A DNA stretch of 51,233 bases, from contig VHZZ01001094.1 of the NCBI GenBank assembly GCA_009801015.1, positions 71,402 to 122,634 of the forward strand. Direction: 5' to 3'. The notes beneath the pieces are model-generated. The model did no database searches. It was not told where the DNA came from and saw only the letters and a program-made list of their open reading frames with translations. Source of the stretch: Silene noctiflora (lineage: Eukaryota; Streptophyta; Magnoliopsida; Caryophyllales; Caryophyllaceae). The number at the start of each line of letters is the position of its first letter. Positions within the stretch are counted from its first letter, which is position 1. The position numbers and the translations under genes were made by a program. Below, in pieces: positions 1 through 12,600 of this stretch.

Positions 1-1247
1 TAATTTTCTAATTCTAATAAAAAAATTGTAAGTAATTAATTATTTATAAATAAGTGTTTTATAAAAGTTGGAGACTACCACATGTCTCGAAAAAAACCTC
101 TTTTAGTTATATATATTGATTATTGTTTAAATTTTGTTACAAAGTTATGTTGTAATTTGTGAAACGTAGTTGCTCATTCATGTACGGATTTTATCCTTCT
201 ATGAACTTTTTTTCATTATTTTTCTATAGTATGCCTTTAGCCTAATTTCTCTAATTCTCTCCTCACAAACGTAATCAAATCTATAAAATTAATCAAAAAT
301 CTGTCAAATTACACAATTATAGATGTTAATTCTCGTATCGATCAGGTAATAATTCTAATTATTAATTTTATTAATTATATTATGATTTGTTTACGCTAAT
401 TGAATTAGATAGAGATTAAATTAGGGTTTATAACAATCAATTAATCTTTAACTAGTGTAGGTCCCGTATATTTGCGGTATATATAGAGGTTTTGTTTTCA
501 GTTATTATTTAATTATTTAAATTAATACATCATTAATTTGTCATATAGCTTATTGTATTTCGATATGAGAAAATAAAATAAAGTATGAACTAATTAAGAG
601 AGAAAAAAAATGAACTATGAACTAATTAAGAGAATTTAGCAAAGTTATAAAATGTGTAATGAATTTTTTTTCATTAACATAAAACTAAGGATTACAAATA
701 ATAAGTTTTCTCAAATTATGTTAATGATTTTTTTTTTTTTAAAGAAGCTAATAATATCAATTTAATATTTTGGTTTATACAAAATGTGTCAAGCCATTCC
801 TAATATATAATAATACATAACAAATATTGAGAAATTTACAATTTATATATTATAGTGAATTTCTTTTATTTTAGTTTAAATATTATAATTTAGATTTTGA
901 AGAAAATATTATTATTCGATTAATAGATTATATTTTGGTGAAATGATAATAATAAAGAAAAAAAAAATTGTTTCCATATTTAGTTGATGCATTTTGGGGG
1001 GAAAACTTTGGAGAGTTTTATTCTCTTAGTATATAGGGAGATTGTTAACATAGACACCCTAGGCCAACATTGTCCATTTCCCATTTCCTAATCCTCGGGT
1101 AATTCAATATACTACAGAGTACCCTTTGTGGATGGGACTCTCTCTTGGTTATCCTTTGTGGTGCAGACAATAACCATGGCCAGAAATGTTCATCGTAGCA
1201 TGGGGTCAGGATATCATGTTGTTGCTGATGGAATTGTGATAGAAAAT

Positions 1248-1353
1248 ACTGGGAACAAGTAGAAGATGAAGAAGAAGAGCACAAGTGGCGAATAAGAAAG
1301 ACTGGGAACAAATAGAAGATGAAGAAGATGAGCACAAGTGGCGAATAAGAAAG
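1248..1353. repeat. 53-bp tandem duplication (2 copies)
   Basis: 1248-1300 and 1301-1353 are head-to-tail copies of a 53-bp purine-rich unit beginning ACTGGGAACAA and ending GCGAATAAGAAAG, with about two mismatches. It lies inside the 166-1847 element, so it arose in or after that element. Confidence 0.9.
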
Positions 1354-1375
1354 CAGGAATTAGTAAACAAGTGAA

Positions 1376-1622
1376 TTGAATTCAGTAATACCCAAATTAG
1401 TAACGAGAAATAGACCTAATTTAGTAAACAAGTGAATCGAATTCAGTAATTGAAATCAGTAATCTTACCTACCTAAGTCACTCAAAATAACTGGATTAAT
1501 ATCATCGAACCGATATTAGTAATCGAATTAGCCAAAATAAATGAAGAGGAGTAAATCAGTAACCAAAATCAGTAATCGAAATTAGTAATCGAATTCAGTA
1601 ATTGAATTCAGTAATCTTACGT
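1376..1622. repeat. Degenerate short-period repeat (CAGTAATCGAATT-like)
   Basis: Many imperfect copies of a motif like AATCAGTAATCGAATT follow one another. The phrase CAGTAATCTTACCTACCTAA near 1447-1475 recurs as CAGTAATCTTACGTACCTAA near 1609-1628. Such subterminal repeat blocks are common in MULE and hAT elements, and this one is inside the TIR element at 166-1847. Confidence 0.6.
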
Positions 1623-1867
1623 ACCTAATTCAGTTCCTTTGATGACCGGTCTGAGGAGGTCGTCAATGCCGGCGCAAGGAAGGTGGCGATGAGGATGGTG
1701 GCTGACGCGCGGTGGTTGGGTGATGGTAGTTAGAGAGAGATAAAGATTGAAAGAAGGGTATTAAAGTGAAATTATTAAAATAAAAGGTGTATTATTGTCA
1801 TTTACGTCAATGAATGAGTAAAACTCGTACATGAATGAACACCACCCTTTGTGAAACTTGCGCAAGT

Positions 1868-2068
1868 TTTAGGCCTTGTTCTTTTGGACTTAATTCAGCT
1901 TATTTTAGTTCGGTTCAATTCAGCTCTATTAAGTTCAGTTCAGTTCAGCCCTCCTCCTCACAAATTAATTCTTACTTCAATTTAGTTCGGTTCAGTTTAG
2001 CTCCATTAACAGTTTAGTTCAGTTCTATTAAGTTCGATTCAATTAAGTTCATAAAGTTTCAGTTTAAA
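1868..2068 (+). repeat. Dispersed TTCAGTTCAG-rich repeat, copy 1
   Basis: A degenerate repeat of TTCAGTTCAG/TTAAGTTCAG units starts with TTTAGGCCTTGTTCTTTTGG. A second member of the family lies in inverse orientation at about 35815-35995 and opens, on its minus strand, with a closely similar phrase leading into GGACTTAATTTCAG. No coding sequence was seen. The class is unknown. Confidence 0.5.
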
Positions 2069-2590
2069 GAAAAGGGCTTTATACGGAGCATCACCTATCA
2101 CAATCAAAATCATAAATCAACTCGTAATAATACCTCGGTTACAAACTCACGGTCTTCTGACCTCTAATACTACTACTATTATTACAACTGTAACAACGAC
2201 TTCATTACAACTGTAACTTAAAAATGTTTTAGGTCGACTTACATAAACTATCGTTTGAAATTGTTGCATCAACAATTCAAACTTACAAACAACTAAAATT
2301 CGGTAGATGTCAGTTAGTTTAACCGATTAGTCGGCGTCATATTCGTCCTTGCGCCTTCCGTTCTAGGTAGTACCGAAACGGACACAGATACAAAATGGAT
2401 ACGTGACATGACATCCCATAAAATTTAGGATACGGGCCTATATTTATTTATATACGATTTTATTTTTGAAAAAGAATTTGATATTAAATTTAAATAATTG
2501 AAGGTAAAACTTGACATTGATTATAACTCATTTTCGTTTCCAAAACCAAAACCCAACTTATAAATCAATCTCTTCAACATCTCATCACTC
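2069..2590. other. Intergenic, no gene recognised
   Basis: I see AT-rich sequence without splice-like coding structure. The part around 2370-2420 (GGACACAGATACAAAATGGATACG) resembles the GATACGGAC-type dispersed repeat also present near 3270-3305 and 51140-51200. Confidence 0.5.
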
Positions 2591-2598
2591 GTTTAAAG

Positions 2599-3102
2599 TA
2601 GGGGTGAGCAAAAATATACGATACGGTTTTATAATACGGATACGATACGGTATACGGTTTGAGTTATACGGATTTCCGTATATACGATATGAAAATCCAT
2701 ATATACGATACGGTTTTATAAAAACCGTATCGTATCCTGGTCGGGGGAAAATGAAACCGTATATACGGTTTCTGACACGGTTTGAAGTTTTTGTATAAAA
2801 AAAAATTAAAAAATACAAAGTTCCTCTTTCAACTCCCACTCTTCTAATGTTTTTTATGATTTTTTTAAGTAACTTATCTCAATAAATAATAATTAGAGCT
2901 TCGCTAGAGGCAGTCATGTTATAGGTAATTATTAGCTCTTGAATAATTACAATGTTTAATTCGACATTTATTACCAAACCGTATCCGTATATACGGATTC
3001 CGATACACGGTTTTTTCAGGTACCCGAAAACCGTATCGGATTCGTATAGTGATTTTTGCGATTTTTAAAACCGTATCGGGTATACGATTTTGCTCACCCC
3101 TA
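2599..3102. mobile_element. hAT-type MITE (non-autonomous)
   Basis: The element begins TAGGGGTGAGCAAAA and ends TTTTGCTCACCCCTA, a perfect 15-bp terminal inverted repeat that continues into ATACGATACGG-like arms. An 8-bp direct repeat GTTTAAAG flanks it at 2591-2598 and 3103-3110. An 8-bp target duplication and a (C/T)AGGGGTG terminus are hallmarks of the hAT superfamily. The interior (about 500 bp) consists largely of GATACGG/GTATACGG repeats and has no transposase. Open frames on both strands here are repeat artefacts. Confidence 0.88.
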
Positions 3103-4040
3103 GTTTAAAGAACATCATTTGCACCCAACTCAACTTACTTTCCCATCAAATTCCATAGTAAAACAACCCAAACCATTTACCTTAAATTTCCGTTTGAAGG
3201 TGTGTCCAAATACCACAGGCACGTGTCTAAATACCAAAGACACGTGCCCAAATAAAAGAAAAAAATTAGACACGGATGAGTCTCGTGTCCGATACGGATA
3301 TACCGATTAGGAGGAAGTGTCTATACTACCTGGCTCCCTTTACACAGAAAACAAAAAAAAAAAAAAAAAAAACTATAAAAAGTTGGGTATTTATATTACG
3401 TTTGGAAATTTTCTTGTTTAATTGAAATAATTTATGAATTTTTAACAATTGATTGAATACTGTTTTTATTTTAGTTATGTGAAGGATGATGTCAGCGAAA
3501 TTGTTTGGGGTATTTCAAAGCCGACTAATGTTCCCAATAATATATTATATATGCATCAACTTAAGGGTTCGTAATAACTCTAAGCATGGATTGAGAGTAA
3601 AAAAGTTTGAAAATCTCATGAATTACACTATTTGCATAGTAAAGTTGTTTATGGGTCATTTTGTCCATTGAACCCGACTCATTCCACCCGTTAAAGAAGC
3701 AGGTATGGACAAAGCATTTTAGGAAAATTACAAAGGTTCGACCCATTAACCCTTCCTAAACCCGCTAAACCACTTGTCCGCGGGACAAAAAATTAACGTG
3801 AGTCTAGCTCATGTCCAACCCAAGTCCGCATTTGATCACCTCTATTACATAGTTCCTCTAGGTAAGTGGCAATTTCTACATAACTTCCACATGAATTTAG
3901 CGCTCATATACCAACCAAACACTTTTTGTGCGATTCACATGAATGTTCATTTCATGTGAAACTAAAGTTCATGCGAATTATCTTGTCAAATGGCAACTAA
4001 ACAACCCCTAATTTTTTTTATGTTTATTATGAGCAAAGTG

Positions 4041-4210
4041 TCTTAATTGTGATGGATAATATCCGTCACAAACTGAAAACGAATAGTGTCCCTCTCACAC
4101 TAAGGCAAGTGAGAGGGAAATGGAGTACCTCATGGATGGTGCCACTTGCATATTGTGAGAGAGGTACTATACGTCTTCAGCTTGTGACGGATAGTGTCCG
4201 TCTTTAATGA
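4041..4210. mobile_element. Fold-back MITE
   Basis: The left arm (about 4041-4115, containing ATATCCGTCACAAACTGAA and CCCTCTCACAC) is matched in inverse orientation by the right arm (about 4140-4210, containing TTCAGCTTGTGACGGATAGT). The whole could form a stem of about 70 bp with a short loop. No protein is encoded. The target duplication is not certain, so the superfamily is not assigned. Confidence 0.6.
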
Positions 4211-5244
4211 AAATTTGTGTAGTATGAGAATAGTTGTTTACCTCCGGAATATGTTACCCTCATGAATAGTAAATACGCCGGGGAGTTTGGTTCACCTAAT
4301 ATAGGTATGAGGTATGAGGTTGAAATGAACTAAATCCATACCATGTGTTTGTTTGACGAAAATGAAGGTTTCATACCCATACCTCAAACCCATGAGATAT
4401 GAGTTTCTCGTACCTAAGGAGGGGTGTGGGTATGAGATTGATACCTATGGTATTAAATCTTGTAAAAAAATCTTTTTATGTATTAAATTTTATTTACATA
4501 ATTTAATGTATTAAAAATATTATATTTTGAAGATTTTTTAGCTTAGATTAATTTCTAACCCCTTATTACCCAAAATTGGTATAAGATATCAAGTTCCAAA
4601 GTGATACCACCTAAATATGATTTTCAAATTTAAACTTATACACACGCATGAAATAACCATCCCCTAAATAAATTATACAATTACGTTACTAGTCCCACCC
4701 ATCCCAAATATTTAGCCTAAAATGCTACACCAATTTTTATGTATGATGATTTTACAATATCCCGCTTATTTTGAGATCCCTCATATATAGTTATTTCCTA
4801 ATTTCATGTATTCCTTTTTTTTCTTTTTGGTAATTTTTACTCTATTTTTGGTTATGTCACTATTTTAACGTGAAATGATTCATCAAGATATTTTACTCTC
4901 TATCATTACTCATTTATTGGGAGTGAAATACAAGACTGAAAATATGACATGTCAACCACAATGATATCAACACCGTCCCTCAAATCCTCAATAACTTCCG
5001 CAAATATCATATATGAGGTCAAACATATAGAACTTTCACTAATTTTCATTTCAGTCCGTTTGAAGGTTTCAGATAGCTTATGTGACCATTTAACGACAAA
5101 ATGTTATAAGTAGTGTTTGTTGTTCATCTAATTTTTTTGTCAAATTACATTTGAGTAAAACGAGTCATATATAACTCGTCTAAACGAAACAAAAATGAAC
5201 CGTTTGAAAGGAGACCTTCACAAAATTGAAAACAATAGTTCTCA

Positions 5245-5420
5245 TGAGAGACCGTCTCTCACTAATTTAGTGAGAGACACATAATAGGGAAACAAAAAAT
5301 TCAGTGGATCCCTCGCCCCATCATGTGAGAGGTCTCTTAATAACGTTATTAAGAGACCGTCTCTCCAAAATTTTAGAGATATCTAAATAACGCTATTGAA
5401 AGACCGTCTCTTAAAGTTTT
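5245..5420. repeat. GAGACCGTCTC palindrome cluster, MITE-like
   Basis: GAGAGACCGTCTCTC, GAGAGGTCTCTT, TTAAGAGACCGTCTCTC and GAAAGACCGTCTCTT occur within 180 bp upstream of the VAMP gene, together with an AACGTTATT inverted unit. This looks like one or two overlapping fold-back MITEs. The ends could not be fixed. Confidence 0.45.
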
Positions 5421-5752
5421 TGTGAATTGAAAATATGACATGTGAAGATGTGATCACCTGAGAGATGCCTTCAAAACTCAAAAAAGGGAAGAAAGTAGAT
5501 TCAAAGTTTTAGAAGTTCAAACATTAAATCAACAAATAATCAAATAAATAATCAACTTTTTATTCATTGTAATCTCCAACTCACCACAACACACACAATT
5601 CTTCCTCTCTCCAAAAAAAAAAAAAAAGTCTCAACTCTCAAGCAATCCTCCCCTTCCTCTTCTACCTTACCTACCTTCCTTCTTAAGCTTTCTTACACCA
5701 AATTAATTACTACCCTCTTCATCTTCAACAATCAACATTCAAACCCTACAAA

Positions 5753-8411
5753 ATGGGACAACAAAATTTGATCTATAGTTTTGTAGCAAGGGGTACTATG
5801 ATTTTAGCAGAATATACTGAATTTTCTGGAAATTTTACTACTATTGCATCACAATGTCTCCAAAAACTTCCTGCTACAAACAACAAGTTTACTTATAATT
5901 GTGATGATCATACTTTCAATTTCCTTGTCTCTGATGGCTTCAGTACGTCTCATTTTATGTTGTTTTTTTTGTTTATTTATGCTGTTTTAGGGTTTATGTT
6001 TTCTGGGTTGATGATTTTGCTGTTTATTTGTTTAGTTTTTTGTTTGATTTTGGTTTTTGTTTGTGTTTTATTGATCGGTTTTTGTAATTTGATTTTGATT
6101 GATTTAGTTGTTATTTTAGGGTTTGTATTTTGTGGGTTGGTGTGATTTCGCTGTTTGTGTTGTTTTATTTTTGTTGGATTTTGGTTTTGGTTTGTATTTT
6201 ATTGATGGGTTTTTAGAATTGTGATGTGGGTTTGCTTAATTTTATTTATTTCAGGTGTTTTTCATTGATGTAGTTGTTGTTTTAGGGTTTATATTTTGTG
6301 GGTTGGTGTGATTTTGTTATTCATATGTTTGATTTTGGATTTTGGTTTGTGTTTTATTGATGGGTTTTTGGAATTGAGATGTGGGTTTTGGTAATTTGAT
6401 TTAGTTCATGAGGTTTTGATTGATATATTTGTTGTTTTAGGGTTCTAAATTCATTTTTTGTTTAGATTGGGATTTGTATAGATGGATCTTGTACTCATGA
6501 GGTCTTTATATTGTGCTACAATGTGATTGATTGTTTGGGTTCTGATATTTTGAGTTTAGATTGAACTAGGTTCTTCGATTTGCAATTGGGATCCTCTCCA
6601 TTTCCTTCCATTACCTCTCAATGGCCCAGATTTTATCCCAAATCGATCTAATGGTTAATTATTTGGTGGGGATGGAGAATGAATAATGATGTAATATTCT
6701 TGTATTAGAGGAAATGGAAGGAAATGGATAGAAGAATAAATGGAGAGAGTCCAAACTCTTCGATTTGGGGGTAAATTAAAGAGGTTAGCCATAAATCTGA
6801 AGGTTTGTAGCTTGGGGTATATCAGCAGGGCATTTGGTTGTTTGGAGATGCAATTGATTATAGAGATGCAATTGATCATTAGGTTTTTATTGAAGTTTTG
6901 TGTGGAGTGATCTTGTTTGATTTTCATAGGTTTTGATGGTTTTAGTGAGCATTCTATTTGAGGTTGGCACCAGCCTTCTGGGTCATGGATTTGATTTTTG
7001 GTTCGGGGTGGGTTGTTTGATTCGGGTTTAGTTGATGATGTCAGATGAAAGATTCTGCTCTTCAATGCTCCTATTTCCTTGCTCTGAGTTTCGTCTCTCA
7101 GATTAGCTTGCCGATATTAGTGATTGGTGGGAGGCATATTGCAGGCGTTTGCGGGAGAACATAGTCTGTCAGTTTGTCACCCTCGACTTTTTTTTCCGTC
7201 ATTTTTGCTGCCATTAGTTTAGTACACATGTCAGCTTTTATGCACTATCTGTTATACTACCGTACCTCGTTAGCAAATAGGACTGTCACCTCTGGTTGTG
7301 ATTGTGCTAACAGCTGAAAATTAGATCCGCCTTCTGTGATGAGTTTACTTTGTACTGTATTACCGCTATTCTGTTAAACTGTGATCTCTGTTTTTTCGTT
7401 TTTGCAGCATATTGTGTTGTTGCAGTTGAATCTGTCGGCAGACAAATTCCAATGGCCTATTTAGAAAGAGTCAAGGATGACTTCAACAAGAGATATGGGG
7501 GTGGAAAAGCTGCAACTGCTGTTGCGAAGAGTTTAAACAAAGAATTTGGGTAGTTGTCTTGATCTTGATACTATACTGTTTTCTCTGAATTTATATGCTT
7601 TAGATGTATGGACACTGAAATATTTGATTCATATTCCTAGTCCCAAACTGAAGGAACACATGCAGTACTGTGTCGATCACCCTGATGAGATGAACAAGCT
7701 AGCTAAGGTTCAGGCCCAGATTTCAGAGGTCAAAGGAGTCATGATGGAGAATATTGAGAAGGTATGAAATTTCGATTTGCTTTGTGCTTGCATGAATTTT
7801 TCCATGAATTGAGTTGAAAGTGCTAGCAAGTATTTTGGCTTTGCATCAAACTTTGAAAATAGCTTTCTGTGTTCTCAATTTCTGATCACATTTACGTTCT
7901 ACTCAGGTTTTGGACCGTGGTGAGAAGATTGAGCTTCTAGTGGATAAGACAGAAAATCTCCGCTCACAGGTTTGTCTACATTCGTTTATTTCAATACTGT
8001 GGCGAATGCTGTGGCATTAATAATGTCTTCTAGTGAATTTTTCCATGAATTGAGTTGAAATGTATGACAATGTTTAGACATTTTGCCATGACGAGATACT
8101 TGATTCTGACACACGTAAAAACTAAATATAACGAAACATAGATAATGACACCCGAAGATCGGGAGACCTTGTTCTGAGATCCTAATAGAACCTCTTGTTA
8201 GATGGCCCTTTAGTGGTGTAAATTCATTTGATTATTCTCTTTGTGTTTGCGATAGGCGCAAGACTTCAGGCAACAAGGAACACAGATGAGGAGAAAGATG
8301 TGGCTTCAGAACATGAAGATCAAGCTCATTGTGCTGGGTATCATCATCGCGCTGATTCTCATTATAGTCCTCTCGGTATGCCAGGGGTTTAATTGTGGGA
8401 AGAAGAACTAG
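5753..8411 (+). CDS. VAMP72-family R-SNARE (longin-type synaptobrevin)
   Basis: Complete five-exon gene: 5753-5942, 7408-7549, 7641-7761, 7907-7969 and 8256-8411, all with GT-AG introns and matching phases. It encodes 223 residues, close to the 219-221 usual for VAMP721/722/725/726. The longin domain is at about 1-120, beginning [15 protein letters not shown], with the FTYCVVA strand rebuilt across intron 1. The SNARE motif is at about 127-187 with the zero-layer Arg at residue 155 (VLDRGEK), followed by a basic RRK stretch, a C-terminal membrane anchor (about 196-214) and a short lumenal tail. Family members drive fusion of secretory vesicles at the plasma membrane, pairing with SYP1 and SNAP33 type Q-SNAREs. 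Intron 1 is 1.47 kb. A CT-rich 5' leader (about 5580-5752) precedes the ATG. The exact paralogue cannot be told by eye, so no symbol is given. Confidence 0.95.
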
Positions 8412-9654
8412 ATTTTGAGGGTGTTCGGGTTTGGATTCTTGGGGTTGAATATATCATTGAAACGGCCTGCAGTACGTGCATCACGTATATGATTTCTGTC
8501 TTTATTATTCTAGTAGCCTCGGACTTTTGACTATTTATGGTAGAATTTTATATTTCTTGACTAGTATTTTCGGAGGAGAATGATTATTTCAAAGTCTTGG
8601 TGTGTGTGTATAGGTCAAATATATAAAAAAAATAGGATTCTTTTTTCATGGAAAATGTACCCTTTTTGTATTGTGATGAAATGCTGGCCAAGTCTCGTTA
8701 ATTTTGTTGAATATTAAGTACTTTGTTTTCAAATTGACATTTTAATTTTCCCTTTTATTCCCGGTTATTCGGTGAACAATTGCATTTTGCAGCCTTTATA
8801 ATGAACAGTTTTTACGATTTATGCAACGTTTAGAATAGAATTTCCCCTTATTATCATTTTTCTATTTGGAATTGCGACATGGAGGATTGTTGTAGGACGA
8901 TATTCCCTCTATTTCATTTATATTTACTCCATTTCATTTTTAGTGAATTGAAAATTATTGTTCTTATTTTGTATCAAGAAATATAATACAAAAGTGAACT
9001 TTTCCGTATGTAAATTTGTTCAAGTGAAGGGATAGTACTGTAGTAGATAATCTCGATCGACCTTCAGTCAAATGAGCACAATATGACTAGCCTTAGGCGT
9101 TGTCCCAATCTTCGACATGGCTGGCTAGTCTTTAACCTTCGACATGACCAATCTTTGGCCTTCAACATTTGCTTTCCAGAAACCCGATAAAAGGTTTTTT
9201 TGAAATTGAGCAAGCTATTCATGCCTGTATGGTACGGTGACCAGTTCTTCCTCTTCTTAGTCTAAATTAAACTTACCTCGTAGCCTCGAGATAACTTTTT
9301 AGAAAAAATAATATTACGTCAATATCAAAACTGCCCTTGTGGCTTCAGTATGGAACACAGTTAGGATGCCAAAGAGGCATATTAACTTCACAAACACCAC
9401 CCGTTAATAAGTAACATGATCCGAATCCCAAAGAACCACCAAGACGAGTAAGTAAATCAACAAATTGAGCTTTAAGAATCAGCTACTGCTGAAGCATACT
9501 TGCATTAAATCGGCCCTAAAGAGGTTACATCCCAAATTCCCGGGCATTCGTTTATCAAGATCACAATAATATTAGCATCAATACAGACATTATACACTTA
9601 AGATTTCAAAGCGATCTTTGCAAAAGTATCCAAGTAGGCGTAAGCAGGAGAGTC
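8412..9654. other. Convergent 3' flanks of VAMP72 and lipocalin genes
   Basis: The VAMP 3' UTR probably ends within 8412-8750. The lipocalin 3' UTR on the other strand occupies about 9480-9654. Between them are a TTCCCTCTATTTCATTTATA-type Stowaway-like fragment (about 8900-9010) and a short CTTCGACATG repeat (9095-9170). No further gene seen. Confidence 0.5.
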
Positions 9655-12600
9655 TCAAATGGGGGTCTTCAATTGTTTGAAATAGAGCTCAACAAGCTTC
9701 TTCAATGTGTCGAGTACACTTGTGACAGGATTAAACGCGACAGGAGCGCTTAACCCAAGGTCAGGGAACCGGTTAGTTAGAGCCTCTTGCATTCCTTTTT
9801 GGCTCATCATTGCTGCCAGTTGATTGTTAGACATCTCTTGGCAGTCCTGCGGAGTGTCCTTTATTTTGCTCGGGTCATATCCTAGATCTCCCAAGTAAGC
9901 TTTATACTTGGCTATGAACTCGGCTCCTGGATTAGGCGTTCTTGAGTATATCTGCATAATATAGGTAGAATCAAGATAAATATCTATATATTAGAGCAAT
10001 TTCACCAACTTGCAACAACAAGACACCAGGTAACTCAAACTCAGGGTTGACGCACTCAACGAAATTGTTAACCATGAACTGAAAATAGGATAAGTTGTTT
10101 TCGGATTCATAATAAAGTTAAGAAACTGTTGACATTTTAGTAAATTGTTTCTATTGCATCATATTTTGTAGTTAAGTAATAGTGAATCTTTGGCTCCATT
10201 TTTCACCAATAGGTACAGTAAAATGATTGCGGAGATTTTTGTCACAAGCAGAAACGTTGGAAACGACATTTGAGTTGCATACTAAGATGAGCTGTAAATA
10301 ACACTTGCAAAATCTTGAATTTCGAATAGCAACACGTCTCAAGTAACAAGGTCCTTGGATATGACTATGGAAGACAAACCCATGAATTAGACAGCACAAA
10401 AGAAAAGATTAAGCCAAGGTATTAGCTCCAGATTTACATATGTTAACAGTTTTTATTACTTATTGAAAGATTTCGAGGCAACAAGGCACTTTTCCCTGAT
10501 AGCGACATTGCTTCTAAATTTGGTAAATTTGCTGAAAGAAATTCATCAAAGAAATCTAAAGTAAATATTCCAAATAGTTTACGAGACCAATCTGATTACC
10601 TGAACAAAACTTCTATCTTTGGCGCCTGAGACGAGCGCAAAGTTGTCATAATCAGTTGCAAGGACATCATAAGGCTCTTTTGGAATAAATGGTAATGTCG
10701 GGAAACGCAAATAGCACTTCCCTTTGATCATGTCTTGCCTCTCCAAGTCAGTTTCTTTCTGCTCCTTGTCCTCCTCTGATAGGCACTGAACCTTTCCCCT
10801 AATGCCAGTAATATAACCATCAGGCCCTCCGTGAACACAGAATGTATCGACCAAGATCGAAGGTTCCTCCATGTTATACGTGTATAGTCCCTATAATATA
10901 TAAAACATATTAGATTGTTAGTTAATACATAAAGTACGCTTCTTTGGGGGATGGCTCTTTGATCTTTATGATTTTAGCGTTTTGTTCATATTCTTCTTAC
11001 TTTGTAGTTTGTACTGTTACGGCTTTCTTGGTGTGTGGTCTCTAACAGCCTTGTCTTGTATTCAATCATTTTAAACATTGTAAATGAATGGACCAACTTT
11101 TATCCAACAGAAAAGCAGGAAAGCCTGTTTTCCAACTTCGGAAATATACCAAGGACAATAAAACATCACCTAGCGCCTCAATGGCATTCGCCTGCAGGAG
11201 GTTCAGGGGTTGAATGTATTTGACCCTACCCTTGTAAGACAGAGATACCCCTAGTAAAACAGACAGATGACCCATAATGAAAATTCATGTCGCAAATGCA
11301 CCATTGATACTTTACTACTTAACGAAGATCGAATGTAATAATATACAAGAAGCACAAAGTATTCAGTGAGTCCTTTTTTTTGTTCCGCCATTTCAAAATC
11401 AAAGGATAAGGAGTCTTTGGCTTGATCGGAAATGGAAGCAAACAAGGACGGGAAAGATGAACGGAAATCTGTTATTAATTTAGAATAAGGCAATAGCTTA
11501 GTATCATTTAACCTGTGTGCAATGACAGTCTTCCTGACCTTGTCCAGCAAACCCGCGTTTCAGAGAGGCCACCTCAAACCATCTACCAGCATATCTAACA
11601 GGGTCAAAATCTTTAGCTGTCATTCCTCTCATCATCATCATTGCCGCTTTTTCATTAGGATCACCTGATTTTTCATCAAGAGGGAATGGAACTGGATTGC
11701 TCGAGACATTGGCAAGCTGACATAAATTATCCAGATGAGGAAGATCTGTTGCATGGACCTGTTACCACAAGCACAATAGTTATAGCCAACAAAGCAAAAT
11801 GGCCTTTTGATCACAATTAGAACCGAGTTTCATCTTCATCCCCCACGATTAGAACAAAAGTTTTAATTGCCATTTGATTTATTTCCCTAGCTCTCCGTAA
11901 AGGTCCCTTAGTACAGATCGTCCTTATTCCTACTTTCAATACATGCAATCATCAAGAACAGATTTTAGAAGGTAATTTCATTGGGCGGTGATACTCATGA
12001 CCTAGTTGAAAACCAGTTGGCATCATATTTGCTGTCCATGCCAAAAAAAGACATCAACACTTCAGCAATGTTCTTTTGGGACGACAAAAAACTAGCAAAA
12101 GTTTGTTATTAGATATTGCAAAGAAAGGTACTAACCAAGCCAGCTTGTGAAAGGATTACGCAAGAAGCCACCAGCCCGGAAAATATATATCTTGGAACTG
12201 CATTGTCTGAAGTTGGCCTCTTAATGGAGCATCTTACCACTAAATTTTCAGTCCTCTTCCTATGCCAACCACCAAATTATTAGCTCTAAACCAAGAAAGA
12301 ACACAGCATTTCAAAAGAAGCAGCCAGCTTATCCCGTGAACTCGTAAAATGGTGGCACTTAAAACCCGTTTTCATCAAAAGTGCCCTTTTAGCTTCCTTC
12401 ACATCATAAAAAACTCGACATTTCAATATAACACCATATTATCTCAAAATCACTTGGCCTCCCAGTAAAAGCACCTTGACATATTTTCGCAGCCGACAGA
12501 ATTGCTAATCCAAGTCATTACTTACAGCAAGAGCCATTAAAAAAAAGTAAAACTGCCTGCAAGTATGGAGTCTAGTGGTTAAAACTTGGGTGAAATTTAG

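Larger units (their letters stand above)
166..1847. mobile_element. Non-autonomous TIR DNA transposon, MULE-like
   Basis: The ends are inverted repeats: position 166 reads inward GTAGTTGCTCATTCATGTAC and position 1847, read on the other strand, GGGTGGTGTTCATTCATGTA. About 17 of the first 21 positions agree after one base of slippage, and the similarity continues as a T-rich stretch. A perfect 10-bp direct repeat TTTGTGAAAC flanks both ends (156-165 and 1848-1857). A 9-10 bp target duplication is typical of Mutator-like elements. The interior is AT-rich with no transposase, but it carries a GC-rich patch (about 1660-1735) and internal repeats, which could be a captured fragment. The class is inferred from TSD length. 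Confidence 0.7.
3111..5570. other. Intergenic, dense in MITE-like sequence
   Basis: No gene seen. Visible pieces are a short homopolymer A run near 3350-3372, a fragment with CCCGACTCATTCCACCCGTT-like hAT repeat wording (3655-3850), a fold-back MITE (4041-4210), a region with GGTATGAG repeats reminiscent of PIF/Tourist MITEs (about 4280-4470, boundaries unclear), and GAGACCGTCTC palindromes (5245-5420). Confidence 0.45.

Noticed and set aside
1045-1335. Minus-strand open frame of about 96 residues with a Ser run
   Set aside because: Lies within the TIR element and its 53-bp tandem duplication. No homology pattern and no splice or promoter context.
2511-2839. Overlapping open frames on both strands rich in YIRYG/RIYG
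   Set aside because: They are translations of GATACGG-type repeats inside the hAT MITE at 2599-3102. Both strands are open because of repeat periodicity.
3774-3959. Small plus-strand frame MSAGQKINV...
   Set aside because: Lies in decayed repeat sequence, with no support from motif, splice or promoter.
6655-7065. Minus-strand open frame of 136 residues
   Set aside because: Falls in intron 1 of the VAMP72 gene. Composition is that of an AT-rich intron and no domain is recognisable.
11035-11275. Possible SINE or small gene in lipocalin intron 3
   Set aside because: GGCATTCGCC...GGTTCAGGGGTTGAAT is weakly tRNA-like but lacks a convincing B-box and ends; left uncalled.
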